A stretch of 64,000 nucleotides of DNA from Fredinandcohnia quinoae (GTDB lineage: Bacteria > Bacillota > Bacilli > Bacillales > Bacillaceae_L), in assembly GCF_022427965.1 (NCBI RefSeq), contig NZ_JAKTTI010000012.1, positions 29,705-93,704 of the forward strand. Direction: 5' to 3'. Positions 52,133 to 60,359 of this stretch are shown here, piece after piece. The notes beneath the pieces are model-generated. The model searched no databases. It was not told the DNA's origin and saw nothing but the letters and a program-made list of their open reading frames with translations. A program made the position numbers and the translations under genes. The stretch's first letter is position 1, and each line of letters starts with the position of its first letter.

Positions 52133-53260
52133 TTAGCGAACTGCACAACGGTTTGGCCCAATCTCCATTTCACGTTGTTGCTCTTCATCAGGAGAGACTT
52201 TCCCCATATTTGTTTCTCGAATTTCCTGATACGCATTTGGTTGCGGTGGTAGGTTTTCTGTAACCATTCTTCTGAATTCAGCTTCATCTTGGATATTCAG
52301 ACCGTGGTTATTCGAAAAAAGTGTACCTAATTTTTCAGAAACACTGCCATCTTCATTTAGTTCTTCAATTATCATAAAGTGTGCAGGCAATACGATAAGA
52401 TCATTTGATAATTCACGATAACGATTATACAAAGTTTCTCTTAAATCACTTACCCAGTCCTGTGCAAGTCCTGCAAGATCCGGTCTCCCAATCGAATCGA
52501 TAAATAATATATCACCTGAGAGCAAGTATTTTTCATCAATTACAAAAGAGGTTGAACCGATGGTATGACCTGGTGAATATAACGCATGAATATTAATAGT
52601 TGTTTTTCCGACTTTTACATCTTGGCCACCTTCTAGAGCCGAATATTCAAATGTAACCTCAGTTGCATCCTTTGGTGGAAGCCAATAGGTTGCAACTGTA
52701 ATTTCAGCAATTTTTCTACCACCTGAAATATGATCCGCATGTAAATGAGTATCAAAAACATGAGTGATTTTTGCATCAATGCTCTTAGCAAAATCAACGT
52801 AAATATCTGTCATCCGTGTTGCATCAATGATTGCTGCATCACCATTAGACACTACTAAGTAAGAAAGGCAGCCTTTACCAATACGTACGAATTGATAGAT
52901 TTCACCACCATCTCTTAGATCGCCAACTTTAACAGGCTCAAGATGCTCACTCCATGCCTTCATTCCACCTTGGAGATACGAAACCGTTACACCTGCTTCT
53001 GAGAGCATTTCGGCAACAAAAATGGATGAACCTTCTTTCGCACAAACGACTAGAATCTCTTTATCCTCAGGCAGCTTTGGCAGAATTTCATCGACACCAT
53101 CAAGTAAATCAAAATAAGGAATATTTAAGTACTGAAAATTTGTCCCTTCAATTTTCCAATCCTGAAAGTCGCTTGGGTTACGTACATCTAAAATAAATAG
53201 CGATTCTTTATTCACAACTTTTTTGGTTACTTCTTTTGAAGTCATTATTTGTACTGTCAT
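52133..53260 (-). CDS. yrkH: Rhodanese-metallo-beta-lactamase fusion, persulfide dioxygenase-like (YrkH/CstB-like)
   Basis: 375 residues. An N-terminal rhodanese domain (about 1-110, active Cys C73 in VVCAKEGSS) is followed by a beta-lactamase-fold domain with H172-x-H174-x-D176-H177 (THLHADH), SPGHTIGS (H232) and [10 protein letters not shown]. The fold and ligands match ETHE1/persulfide dioxygenases, which oxidise persulfide to sulfite. The order rhodanese-first differs from S. aureus CstB (dioxygenase first) but equals YrkH of B. subtilis. The C-terminus has a Cys (GPNRCAVR) that may be redox active. AGGGGG before the ATG overlaps a candidate CstR site. Confidence 0.9.
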   Translation of the reverse strand: MTVQIMTSKEVTKKVVNKESLFILDVRNPSDFQDWKIEGTNFQYLNIPYFDLLDGVDEILPKLPEDKEILVVCAKEGSSIFVAEMLSEAGVTVSYLQGGMKAWSEHLEPVKVGDLRDGGEIYQFVRIGKGCLSYLVVSNGDAAIIDATRMTDIYVDFAKSIDAKITHVFDTHLHADHISGGRKIAEITVATYWLPPKDATEVTFEYSALEGGQDVKVGKTTINIHALYSPGHTIGSTSFVIDEKYLLSGDILFIDSIGRPDLAGLAQDWVSDLRETLYNRYRELSNDLIVLPAHFMIIEELNEDGSVSEKLGTLFSNNHGLNIQDEAEFRRMVTENLPPQPNAYQEIRETNMGKVSPDEEQQREMEIGPNRCAVR

Positions 53261-53268
53261 ATCACAAA

Positions 53269-53284
53269 TTACCCCCTAAGGTAT
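53269..53284. promoter_or_regulatory. Candidate CstR operator b
   Basis: TTACC-CCCTAA-GGTATT, a TACC-N6-GGTA site (53270-53283) overlapping the ribosome binding region of the yrkH-like gene. Confidence 0.5.
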
Positions 53285-53302
53285 TTTATATAGTAAAAAA
53301 AA

Positions 53303-53878
53303 TTATTTACTTATGCTTGTTGTTTCTCCTGTCCATTTGCTCATTCCTGGTACAACATTACAAACATTTTTGAAGCCTTTTTCGGTCAACTTTTGTGCCG
53401 CTAAATCACTGCGATTCCCGGTACGACAAACAACATAAATTTCTTGATTTTGATTTAACTCATGAATTCCAGCTTCTAATTCACCGAGTGGGATTGAGAT
53501 TGCACCTGGAATGTGGTTAAAAGCATATTCAGCAGCTTCTCGAACATCTAGAACGACTACTTCTTTCTCAGATGCGAGGACATTTTGTAGCCCCTCATTG
53601 CTAACAACATGAGGATATTTTGTTTCCACGGCCTCTTCTCCACTTGCTTTGCGTAAATAGTGTTTTAATACATTCCCATCTTCGATTGTACCTATATATT
53701 GATGGCCTGTGCTCTCCGCCCATGCTTTTAGGTCGGCTTTAGAACCTTTATCAGTTGCTTGAACCTCTAACACTTGACCAGCCTCTAGATTATTAATAGC
53801 TTTCTTTGTTTTTACGATTGGCATCGGGCAAGCTAAGCCCTTTGCATCTAATATTTGATCAGTTTTAAGTAAATTCAT
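53303..53878 (-). CDS. yrkF: TusA-rhodanese fusion protein (YrkF-like)
   Basis: 191 residues from ATG 53878 with AGGAGG upstream; the longer reading from 53932 lies in the leader and lacks a site. The N-terminal TusA domain (about 5-76) has C17 in GLACPMPIVKTKKAI. The C-terminal rhodanese domain (about 95-190) has C151 in VVCRTGNRSD. It passes sulfane sulfur from a persulfide to an acceptor in the cytoplasm. It corresponds to the N-terminal part of S. aureus CstA and to B. subtilis YrkF. It is 42 bases upstream of the yrkH-like gene. Confidence 0.9.
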   Translation of the reverse strand: MNLLKTDQILDAKGLACPMPIVKTKKAINNLEAGQVLEVQATDKGSKADLKAWAESTGHQYIGTIEDGNVLKHYLRKASGEEAVETKYPHVVSNEGLQNVLASEKEVVVLDVREAAEYAFNHIPGAISIPLGELEAGIHELNQNQEIYVVCRTGNRSDLAAQKLTEKGFKNVCNVVPGMSKWTGETTSISK

Positions 53879-53907
53879 GTAGATTCCTCCTGTGAACCTT
53901 CGTCTTT

Positions 53908-53924
53908 TTACCCATAGAGGTATA
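53908..53924. promoter_or_regulatory. Candidate CstR operator c
   Basis: TTACC-CATAGA-GGTATA, a TACC-N6-GGTA site (53909-53922) about 30 bases upstream of the yrkF-like start. It suggests a promoter here for the lower half of the cluster. Confidence 0.6.
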
Positions 53925-53990
53925 TAAACCATTCTGTAGTATTATGATTAATTCGAGAATCAGCACTTTTATTTTGTGCTGTTAAATTAA

Positions 53991-54190
53991 TTCGGCGTTA
54001 GCTAACTTTATTCAGCGTTAGCTAAACTAATTCAGCGTTAGCAAACTTAATTCAGCGTTAGCAAAACTAATTCAGCGTTAGCAAAACTAATTCAGCGTTA
54101 GCAAAACTAATTCAGCGTTAGCAAAACTAATTCAGCTTTAGCAAAACTAATTCAGCTTTAGCAACATTAATTCAGCGTTAGCAATCCTAT
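53991..54190. repeat. Tandem repeat array, exact 20-bp period, 10 copies
   Basis: Units of the form TTCAGCGTTAGCAAAACTAA repeat in strict 20-base register from 53991 to about 54190, with few changes (CTTTA or CGTTA; GCAAAACT, GCTAACTT, GCAAACTT). No spacers. It fills the gap between the yrkF-like gene and the next rhodanese gene on the same strand. Its sequence is unrelated to the array at 48381-48636 but has the same period. Confidence 0.93.
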
Positions 54191-54205
54191 TTCAATGTTC
54201 CTCTT

Positions 54206-54502
54206 CTATTCAACTTTCCCTTCCCAATCCAGCATACCACCAGCCATATTTATGACCTTGTAGCCTCGGCTCTCAAGTATTTGTGATGCACGGCCGCTTC
54301 TACCGCCAGAACGGCAAACCATTATATATTCCTTTGCTTTATCTAATTCATGCAGACGAAATTCAACTAGACCGAGCGGAATATGAATAGCTCCAGGAAT
54401 TTTCCCTTCTCCTATTTCATCTACTTCACGGACATCTATAATATTTAATTGCTTACCTTCATTCAATAAGGTTTCTACTTCTTTCGCAGTTAATTGCTTC
54501 AT
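54206..54502 (-). CDS. Single-domain rhodanese
   Basis: 98 residues, one rhodanese domain. The active Cys is C63 in VCRSGGRSGRA, and the IIDVREVDEIGEGKIPGA segment is the conserved N-terminal strand. Cytoplasmic, no signal. It transfers sulfane sulfur to thiols or proteins. It lies 16 bases downstream of another rhodanese gene in the same operon. Confidence 0.9.
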   Translation of the reverse strand: MKQLTAKEVETLLNEGKQLNIIDVREVDEIGEGKIPGAIHIPLGLVEFRLHELDKAKEYIMVCRSGGRSGRASQILESRGYKVINMAGGMLDWEGKVE

Positions 54503-54518
54503 CGTTTTCTCCTCCTAC

Positions 54519-54869
54519 TTATCTCCAGGCACTTACTCCGCCTTTTACATTTGTGATATTTTTAAATCCTAATTTTTTCAAAATTTTACTAGCCTTTTGA
54601 CTTCTCATCCCGCTTTGGCAAATGACTACAACTTCTTTATCCTTCGGAAGACTATTTGCCTTTTGTGATAGCTGATGCAGTGGCATATTTTTAAAGCCAT
54701 TGATGTGAAATCCGTTATACTCTCCTGGTGTGCGAACATCTATGAATTGTTTATTTTTATCTTTTAGTTCATTTTTTAATTCAACTGTTGTGATATTTTT
54801 AATTCCTTTTGTTGGCATCATGCGCAGGATTAAAAACAACACGATTAGTGCAAAGATCAAATACTCCAT
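54519..54869 (-). CDS. Membrane-anchored rhodanese
   Basis: 116 residues. An N-terminal membrane helix (LIFALIVLFLILRMM, about 4-18) is followed by a rhodanese domain with C84 in VVICQSGMRSQKA. The anchor places the domain at the membrane. With positive residues after the helix (K21, K24), the domain is likely in the cytoplasm. It overlaps no gene and sits 14 bases from dsrE-like on one side and 16 from the next rhodanese. Confidence 0.88.
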   Translation of the reverse strand: MEYLIFALIVLFLILRMMPTKGIKNITTVELKNELKDKNKQFIDVRTPGEYNGFHINGFKNMPLHQLSQKANSLPKDKEVVVICQSGMRSQKASKILKKLGFKNITNVKGGVSAWR

Positions 54870-54883
54870 TTATATTTCTCCTT

Positions 54884-55366
54884 CTAGATAAACAGATTTA
54901 CATTTCCATCCTCAGCATCAGCTAGATATGCAGCAACACCTGCAAGTTCAATATTATCTAGAAGCTCCTCTTCCTTAAGTCCCAAGAGGTCCATCGTCAT
55001 TGTACATGCAACTAGCTTAATCTCTTGTTCCTGTGCCATCTCAATAAGTTGTGGCAATGTCATCGCATTATGCTTCTTTATAACATCCTTAATCATTTTT
55101 GGTCCAAAACCAGCAAAATTCATTTTTGAAAGCCCCATTTTATCAGCGCCTTTTGGCATCATTTTTCCAAACATTTTTTCAATGAAGCCTTTTTTCACTT
55201 TCATATTTTCATTTTTTCGTAGAGCATTTAATCCCCAGAACGTGTGAAAAATTGTTACTTCATGATCATATGCTGCTGCACCGTTTGCAATAATATAGGC
55301 TGCCATTGCTTTATCATAATCTCCACTAAATAATACAATCGTTGTTTTTTTCTTTTCAGTCATCAT
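54884..55366 (-). CDS. yrkE: DsrE/DsrF/DrsH-like family protein (YrkE-like)
   Basis: 160 residues, soluble. The GDYDKAMAAYIIANGAAAYDHEV segment begins the DsrE fold, and the conserved Cys is C121 in KLVACTMTMDLLG. DsrE-like proteins carry sulfane sulfur with TusA partners. The length and the KKGFIEKMFGKMMPKGADKM insert match YrkE and the C-terminal part of CstA. AGGAGG precedes MM at the start. It is the second gene of the operon, after tusA. Confidence 0.88.
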   Translation of the reverse strand: MMTEKKKTTIVLFSGDYDKAMAAYIIANGAAAYDHEVTIFHTFWGLNALRKNENMKVKKGFIEKMFGKMMPKGADKMGLSKMNFAGFGPKMIKDVIKKHNAMTLPQLIEMAQEQEIKLVACTMTMDLLGLKEEELLDNIELAGVAAYLADAEDGNVNLFI

Positions 55367-55385
55367 TTATCCTCCTAGCAATTTA

Positions 55386-55613
55386 TTAGCCTTTCTTAAT
55401 ATAAAAGGAAAGGACACCATTTTCTTCTTTGATCTCAACTAGTTCATGTCCTGTAGACTTAGTCCATGCTGTTAAATCATTTTTTGCCCCCTTATCTGTT
55501 GCAAGTACTTCTAATATTTGACCTGATACCAGAGCTTCAATCGCCTTTTTTGTTTTAACAATCGGCATTGGGCATGCTAATCCTTTCGCATCTAACACTT
55601 TATCAATATTCAT
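55386..55613 (-). CDS. yrkI: TusA-family sulfurtransferase (YrkI-like)
   Basis: 75 residues from ATG 55613 (GGAGGA upstream; the reading from 55628 includes it). A single TusA domain with C14 in KGLACPMPIVKTKKAI. Closely similar to the TusA half of the fusion at 53303-53878, indicating a duplicated module. It is the first gene of the sulfur operon, behind two candidate CstR sites. Confidence 0.9.
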   Translation of the reverse strand: MNIDKVLDAKGLACPMPIVKTKKAIEALVSGQILEVLATDKGAKNDLTAWTKSTGHELVEIKEENGVLSFYIKKG

Positions 55614-55647
55614 AATTAATTCCTCCATTTTTTCAACTTTATTACCA

Positions 55648-55664
55648 TTACCCCTATGAGTATA
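55648..55664. promoter_or_regulatory. Candidate CstR operator d
   Basis: TTACC-CCTATG-AGTATA: TACC-N6-AGTA with one mismatch to the palindrome, 35 bases upstream of tusA. Confidence 0.5.
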
Positions 55665-55728
55665 ATGTTTATCTAAAAAAATAATTTACCTGATTATGAT
55701 TAACCTTGAATCTCACAATACATATAAT

Positions 55729-55744
55729 ATACCCCTATAGGTAT
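55729..55744. promoter_or_regulatory. Candidate CstR operator e
   Basis: ATACC-CCTATA-GGTAT, perfect 5+5 inverted repeat with a 6-base spacer, about 115 bases upstream of tusA. This is the best match to the CsoR/CstR operator type in the window. The rest of 55614-55867 is AT-rich promoter DNA. Confidence 0.7.
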
Positions 55745-55867
55745 GTTGTCAACACCAAAATAATATATATCTTTATAGACATAACCTATTGCCTATCAAA
55801 TTGAAGTTCTTATTTTACAGCCTATGAATAAGTAAATAAGAGAAACTACTTTTTCGGGGGTGTCTAC

Positions 55868-56299
55868 ATGCAATTTTATTATGGAAACCAAATGCCGCTA
55901 CGAGTGTTAGACGAAGCAGAGTTTTGGAAGCATCAAGAGGAAGAGCATACTGTAGTCATTAGGGAACTTGTGAAAGGATTAGAACAAAAATATGTAAAAG
56001 CCTTACAAGAATGGGAATTAAAATTTGCAGAAGCCCATCAAACTGTTGTCAGGTATATTGAAACTGTGAATCGTTCTAACGGACAAATTACACCCGCTCT
56101 TTATCAGGATGTTTTACAGCTTGTTACTTTTTGTTTGAATCAGAGTAATGAGTTTGTTAACTTTTGCCGAATGTTAATGAAAGAAAGTGTGCCTGTTAGT
56201 TCAAATCCAACAGCAAAAGTTGTCATGAACCACATTATTGTAGAATCAGAATACTTTATTGGAATTGCACAAACGATTTTATATCAAAGTAAGCCATAG
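55868..56299 (+). CDS. DUF2935 family protein
   Basis: 143 residues, soluble, helical, probably a four-helix ferritin-like fold. RVLDEAEFWKHQEEEHTVVI (about 14-33), with E and H residues spaced like metal ligands, fits the DUF2935 opening, but the protein is half the length of the usual two-domain form. It is divergent from the sulfur operon and shares its intergenic region, so operator e could also influence it. Function unknown. Confidence 0.65.
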   Translation: MQFYYGNQMPLRVLDEAEFWKHQEEEHTVVIRELVKGLEQKYVKALQEWELKFAEAHQTVVRYIETVNRSNGQITPALYQDVLQLVTFCLNQSNEFVNFCRMLMKESVPVSSNPTAKVVMNHIIVESEYFIGIAQTILYQSKP

Positions 56300-56309
56300 A
56301 AAGAATAAC

Positions 56310-56345
56310 AAAAATGAGGTATCCGATTGGATACCCCATTTTTTT
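56310..56345. terminator. Bidirectional terminator between DUF2935 and MMPL genes
   Basis: AAATGAGGTATCC (56312-56324) pairs with GGATACCCCATTT (56329-56341) with one mismatch, followed by T residues. Confidence 0.75.
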
Positions 56346-59300
56346 AGTTTGTCGGTCTTTTAAACGGCCACCAGTTTGCGACACCGAAGTTTTTCACCAT
56401 TACTGGAATGAATAATGGGAGAACAATGAATGCGTATAACAGTAAGCCAACTAAGACAATTGCTGCGATTTGTAGCAGTGATAGCATTCCAGATGGCATC
56501 ATCGCAGCAAACGTACCACCTAAAATAATGGCTGCTGAAATAATGACTGTACCCATCTTTTTCATCGACATCATCATTGCTTCCGCAACAGTTAAATCCT
56601 TATATTCGTTAAAGCGATCCATAAGGAAAATACTGTAGTCAACACCTAGTGCGACTAAAATAACAAATCCGAAGAACGGAACTGCCCAGCTAATCCCTGT
56701 GTACCCAAGGATGTTCACGAATATGACTTCATTAATCGCCATCGATGTGAAATAGGTTAAAATTAATGAGCCAATAATATAAGCCGGCATGATGAGGGAG
56801 CGGAATAAGAAAATTAAGATGATCGCAATCCCTATTAGCATTAGAACAACTGTACGTGAGTAATCTTGATCTGACATCGTACTAAGGTCAGCATTTGTAC
56901 TCGTAATCCCTCCAACTGCAACTACCGCATTTTCAAGTTTTGTATCTTTTGTTGCTCTTTGTACTGCATCTTTAATTTCTTTTACTTGGTCCATTGCATG
57001 ATTTGCATATGGACTTGTTTCAAAGATGACATCCATCGTCATGACTTTGCGATCTTTTGACATATACGTATCAAGAACTTGAGTAAAGTCGTCACTTGTT
57101 AATACATCTGCTGGCATATAAAAACCGTTAAGATCATTAGAGTGTGAGAGACCATTTAAATATTCCTGTGCGGACCCGAGTCCCTCAGATACTTGATCTA
57201 AGCCATCTGCACTTTGCGTTAATCCATCGGTTAACTCAGTCAATTGTCCACCAAGTGATCCAAAACCATCTAAAAGTTGCTTTTGTCCATCGCTGATTCC
57301 TGATAATCCATTCGTAAACTGTGGCATATTTTTCACAATTTGACCTTGGCCATTGGCTGCCTGTTCAAGCCCTGACTTTAATTCAGAAATACCATCGATA
57401 AATTGTTGAAGACCTACTGGTAGTCCAGCTTGTTGAGCGATTATTTGTTCAAATCCTGCATTCGCTGTTGCCAAACCAGCATTTAATTGTGTTAAATGCC
57501 CATTAAGTTCATTGATCCCTTCTGATAATTGAGGAATAGCTTGTAAAGACCCTTTTATCCCTTGATAATATGGATCCTTAGCGATATTAGTGTATGTGCC
57601 CTCAAGATGTGCAAATCCACCTTCATTTAATTGCTTAACTGATCCTGATAGCTGTGCTAAACCATCAGCAACACCTACATACCCTTTATTTAATTCTACT
57701 AATGCTGATTGGGATTTTTTATATCCTGCTAATAGTTCTTTATAATGGACAAGTAATTCTTCTGCCCCAGCTTTCGCCTTTTCTAGATTTGTAATCATCA
57801 CGCCTGAACCTACAGAACCTTGACGAATTCCATTTTCAATCTCTTTAAGATGTCCTTGAATCTCAGTTAAGCCTGACTTCACTTCGTTCGTACCTGTAAT
57901 TAAATCACCAATCCCATCAGTGGCATTCTTTAATTCAGGTTGAGATTTGGATAATTCACTTCCAGCTTCATGTAGCCCATCACTAATTTTAGCTAATCCA
58001 TCTTTTCCTTCACCAAGACCATCACCAAGACTTTCGGCTTGCTTCGAAACGAAGAAATCCTCTATTTGTTCACCTGTTGGTCTTGTAACAGAACGGATTG
58101 TATCGACTAAGTCTAATTTCCCAACCTCTTGGCTTATTTTTTCCGTTAATTCAACGTATTCAACTGAATCCATTGCTTCATCATTTTTAATGACAATTTG
58201 TGTCGGCATTGATTCACCAGGGCCAAAGCTATCTGCAATGGCGTTGAAAGCTTTGATCGAATTAACTTCTCCACTAATTTCCTCTAATGAATCATAAGAC
58301 AATTCCCCATCATACGTGAGTAGGAATGGCACTGTTATTGCGGCAACCACTACTAATGAAATAAGTGGTCTTCCTAAAGAAAACTTCCCTGCTATTGCCC
58401 AAAGCTTGCTATCTCCATGCTCTGCTTTGCTTTTTGATGGCCAAAATAGTTTCCGTCCTAAAACCGCCATAAAGAATGGAACAACAGTGAATAGAGCAAT
58501 TAATAAAATCGCGACACCTACCGCTACTGCTGCTGCAGATTGATATAGGATAAATTGAGAGAACCCAATTGCGGCAAATCCAATCATAACGGCGATACCG
58601 CTGAATAAAACGGTCCTTCCAGCATTACGATATGTTGCAACAATTGCATCGGCAACACTTTCATGCTGTGAAAGTTCCTCTTTATAACGACTTAGTAGTA
58701 AAATACAATAATCTGTGCCAATACCGAATAATACTGCTACCAGGAAGATTTGTGTATAACTCGATATTGGGAAATCAAATTTATCGACAAGAAATGACAC
58801 AATTGATTGTGAAGCGAGATATGTGAATCCTACTGTTAATAATGGAATGATTGGTGAGATAACAGATCTAAAGACAAGAAGTAACACGACTAAAATAAAT
58901 ACAACCGTAATTCCTTCTGTTTTTTTCAATCCTTCTTCTGAGCTTTTCATTAAATCTTCTGAAATCAACCATTCACTTGTATAATAATGTTCTACTTTTA
59001 CATCCTCAATTGTTTTATATAATGCTTCACTTACTTCCGCTGGTTCGCGATCATTCCAGCTAATCGTTATCGAAGTAAGGATTGACTTACCATCCTTGGA
59101 AACAAGCTGATCCTTTAAATTCTCTTCATTAAAATGGGTAAGTATATTGGTAATTCCTAATTTCTCTTTATGATCTTCAAGTTCACGAATCGCCTTTTCA
59201 GCTTCATTTATATCTTTATTCGTCAACTTTTTATCATTATGAAATACTAATGCAACCTGGGTTTCATTCCCTCCACCTTCTTGCTTTTGAACATCTGCCA

Positions 59301-59460
59301 AGATGTCGCCAGCTAACGAGGATGAGTAATCATCAGGTACAGTAATTTGCCCTTTTTCACGGACAAGCTCTCCCATATTTGGCGCTGTTACTAATAAAAC
59401 CGCAACGACAGCAATCCACGCTACAATTACAAACCATTTACGCTTAATTATAAAATTCAC
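56344..59460 (-). CDS. MMPL/RND-family membrane transporter (YdgH-like)
   Basis: 1038 residues. One N-terminal membrane helix, a first extracellular domain (about 30-180), six helices (about 180-370) with GIGTDYCILLLSRYKEEL, a very long second extracellular region (about 390-850) and six C-terminal helices with ALGVDYSIFLMDRF form the RND layout. The extracellular region holds an ~270-residue string of amphipathic, Gly/Leu-rich repeats (for example ISDGLHEAGSEL, LTDGLTQSADGLDQV) that should form extended helices. It likely exports lipids or hydrophobic compounds by proton flow. It is 2 bases from the marR gene and in one operon with it, like B. subtilis ydgH-ydgJ. Confidence 0.88.
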   Translation of the reverse strand: MNFIIKRKWFVIVAWIAVVAVLLVTAPNMGELVREKGQITVPDDYSSSLAGDILADVQKQEGGGNETQVALVFHNDKKLTNKDINEAEKAIRELEDHKEKLGITNILTHFNEENLKDQLVSKDGKSILTSITISWNDREPAEVSEALYKTIEDVKVEHYYTSEWLISEDLMKSSEEGLKKTEGITVVFILVVLLLVFRSVISPIIPLLTVGFTYLASQSIVSFLVDKFDFPISSYTQIFLVAVLFGIGTDYCILLLSRYKEELSQHESVADAIVATYRNAGRTVLFSGIAVMIGFAAIGFSQFILYQSAAAVAVGVAILLIALFTVVPFFMAVLGRKLFWPSKSKAEHGDSKLWAIAGKFSLGRPLISLVVVAAITVPFLLTYDGELSYDSLEEISGEVNSIKAFNAIADSFGPGESMPTQIVIKNDEAMDSVEYVELTEKISQEVGKLDLVDTIRSVTRPTGEQIEDFFVSKQAESLGDGLGEGKDGLAKISDGLHEAGSELSKSQPELKNATDGIGDLITGTNEVKSGLTEIQGHLKEIENGIRQGSVGSGVMITNLEKAKAGAEELLVHYKELLAGYKKSQSALVELNKGYVGVADGLAQLSGSVKQLNEGGFAHLEGTYTNIAKDPYYQGIKGSLQAIPQLSEGINELNGHLTQLNAGLATANAGFEQIIAQQAGLPVGLQQFIDGISELKSGLEQAANGQGQIVKNMPQFTNGLSGISDGQKQLLDGFGSLGGQLTELTDGLTQSADGLDQVSEGLGSAQEYLNGLSHSNDLNGFYMPADVLTSDDFTQVLDTYMSKDRKVMTMDVIFETSPYANHAMDQVKEIKDAVQRATKDTKLENAVVAVGGITSTNADLSTMSDQDYSRTVVLMLIGIAIILIFLFRSLIMPAYIIGSLILTYFTSMAINEVIFVNILGYTGISWAVPFFGFVILVALGVDYSIFLMDRFNEYKDLTVAEAMMMSMKKMGTVIISAAIILGGTFAAMMPSGMLSLLQIAAIVLVGLLLYAFIVLPLFIPVMVKNFGVANWWPFKRPTN

Positions 59461-59462
59461 AT

Positions 59463-59918
59463 TTATTCCTCCAGCTTGTAGTCTTTAATAAGTATTTGGT
59501 TAAGCCTTTCATACGTTTCAATAAATTGTTCGATTTCTGCTTGTTCAAATTTCGTTATAAACGACTCAACCAGTTTATAAATACGTTCTTCTGTTTTAAC
59601 AAATAACTCTTTTCCCTTTACTGTTAAGCTTAAGTACACGACTCGGCGATCATTCTCATCACGTGTTCTCTGAATCAGTCCCTTTTCCCACATTCTAGTA
59701 ATAATTGCGGTAATTGCACTCTTTTTCACATCAAACACTTCGGCAAGTTCTGTAGATGTACAAGATTCCATATTATTGATATATCTAAGTGTATAATATT
59801 GATCACTCGTTAGATCATTCCCAATTTGCTCTTTAACAAGTGCTTCTGCCTTTTTCTCAACTGAGAATGATACTGCTAAATACCTGTCAACCAATTCTGT
59901 AATATTCGTATCAGACAC
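59463..59918 (-). CDS. MarR family regulator of the MMPL exporter
   Basis: 151 residues. The winged helix-turn-helix is in STELAEVFDVKKSAITAIITRM (about 55-76), with the wing DENDRRVVYLSLT following. The N-terminal helix and C-terminal helices dimerise. It is the first gene of the marR-MMPL operon and likely represses it, binding the paired palindromes at 59963-59985. Confidence 0.88.
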   Translation of the reverse strand: MSDTNITELVDRYLAVSFSVEKKAEALVKEQIGNDLTSDQYYTLRYINNMESCTSTELAEVFDVKKSAITAIITRMWEKGLIQRTRDENDRRVVYLSLTVKGKELFVKTEERIYKLVESFITKFEQAEIEQFIETYERLNQILIKDYKLEE

Positions 59919-59962
59919 TTTTATATATTCACCTCACTAATGGATTATTCAATTATTCTACT

Positions 59963-59985
59963 GTTTAATTGTTAAACTATTTAAC
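59963..59985. promoter_or_regulatory. Overlapping palindromes, candidate MarR operator
   Basis: GTTTAATTGTTAAAC (59963-59977) and GTTAAACTATTTAAC (59971-59985) are two 15-base palindromes sharing seven bases, about 45 bases upstream of the marR start. The rest of 59919-60239 has no gene that I can support. Confidence 0.6.
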
Positions 59986-60239
59986 TATTAATATAGATAA
60001 CTATATGGGCAATTAAAATTGTTGTCAACGATTTTATCCGTTTTATTATTTCATAGAAATCTTCCTCTAAAAAAATAATTTTTCGAAACTCTCTGAAATT
60101 TACGCTAACACTCGCACGAAGCTGGGTTAAAGCATATTTTTTTTGTGTTTCTGGGTATTTGGAATGACTTCTCACTTTTTACCTTCTTTTTAAAAACTCA
60201 AAATTATACTATAATAGTAGATATAGTAATCTAAAATAA

Positions 60240-60267
60240 TTGTAATATACTCTGATAGGTTTATAAT
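60240..60267 (+). promoter_or_regulatory. Sigma-A-type promoter of mqo
   Basis: TTGTAA (60240-60245), 16-base spacer, TATAAT (60262-60267). Transcription would start near 60274, at the first bases of the hairpin described next. Confidence 0.6.
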
Positions 60268-60272
60268 TGAGA

Positions 60273-60331
60273 CAGAAAAGGTGTGTTCCTAGGTCGTGCC
60301 TTAGCCTTGTGTGACGCCTACATCTTTTCTG
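60273..60331 (+). ncRNA. Structured 5' leader of mqo, unknown class
   Basis: CAGAAAAGGTGT (60273-60284) pairs with ACATCTTTTCTG (60320-60331), 12 bp with one G-T(U). Inside it AGG-T-CGT (60291-60297) can pair with ACG-CCT (60314-60319), leaving a one-sided bulge of six bases and a 16-base loop. It ends 10 bases before the AGGGGAAAAGG ribosome binding region. No T-run follows, so it is not a terminator. It may stabilise the mRNA or be a regulatory element. Confidence 0.5.
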
Positions 60332-60359
60332 CAAATTTTAGGGGAAAAGGTTGATAAAA

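Noticed and set aside
59981..60175. Minus-strand 64-residue open frame between marR and mqo
   Set aside because: GTG start without a convincing ribosome binding site, overlaps the MarR operator and has no family likeness.
60273..60331. Fluoride riboswitch in front of mqo
   Set aside because: The end (GACGCCTACA) recalls the crcB motif, but the expected upstream core and pseudoknot pattern are absent, and mqo is not a fluoride-linked gene.
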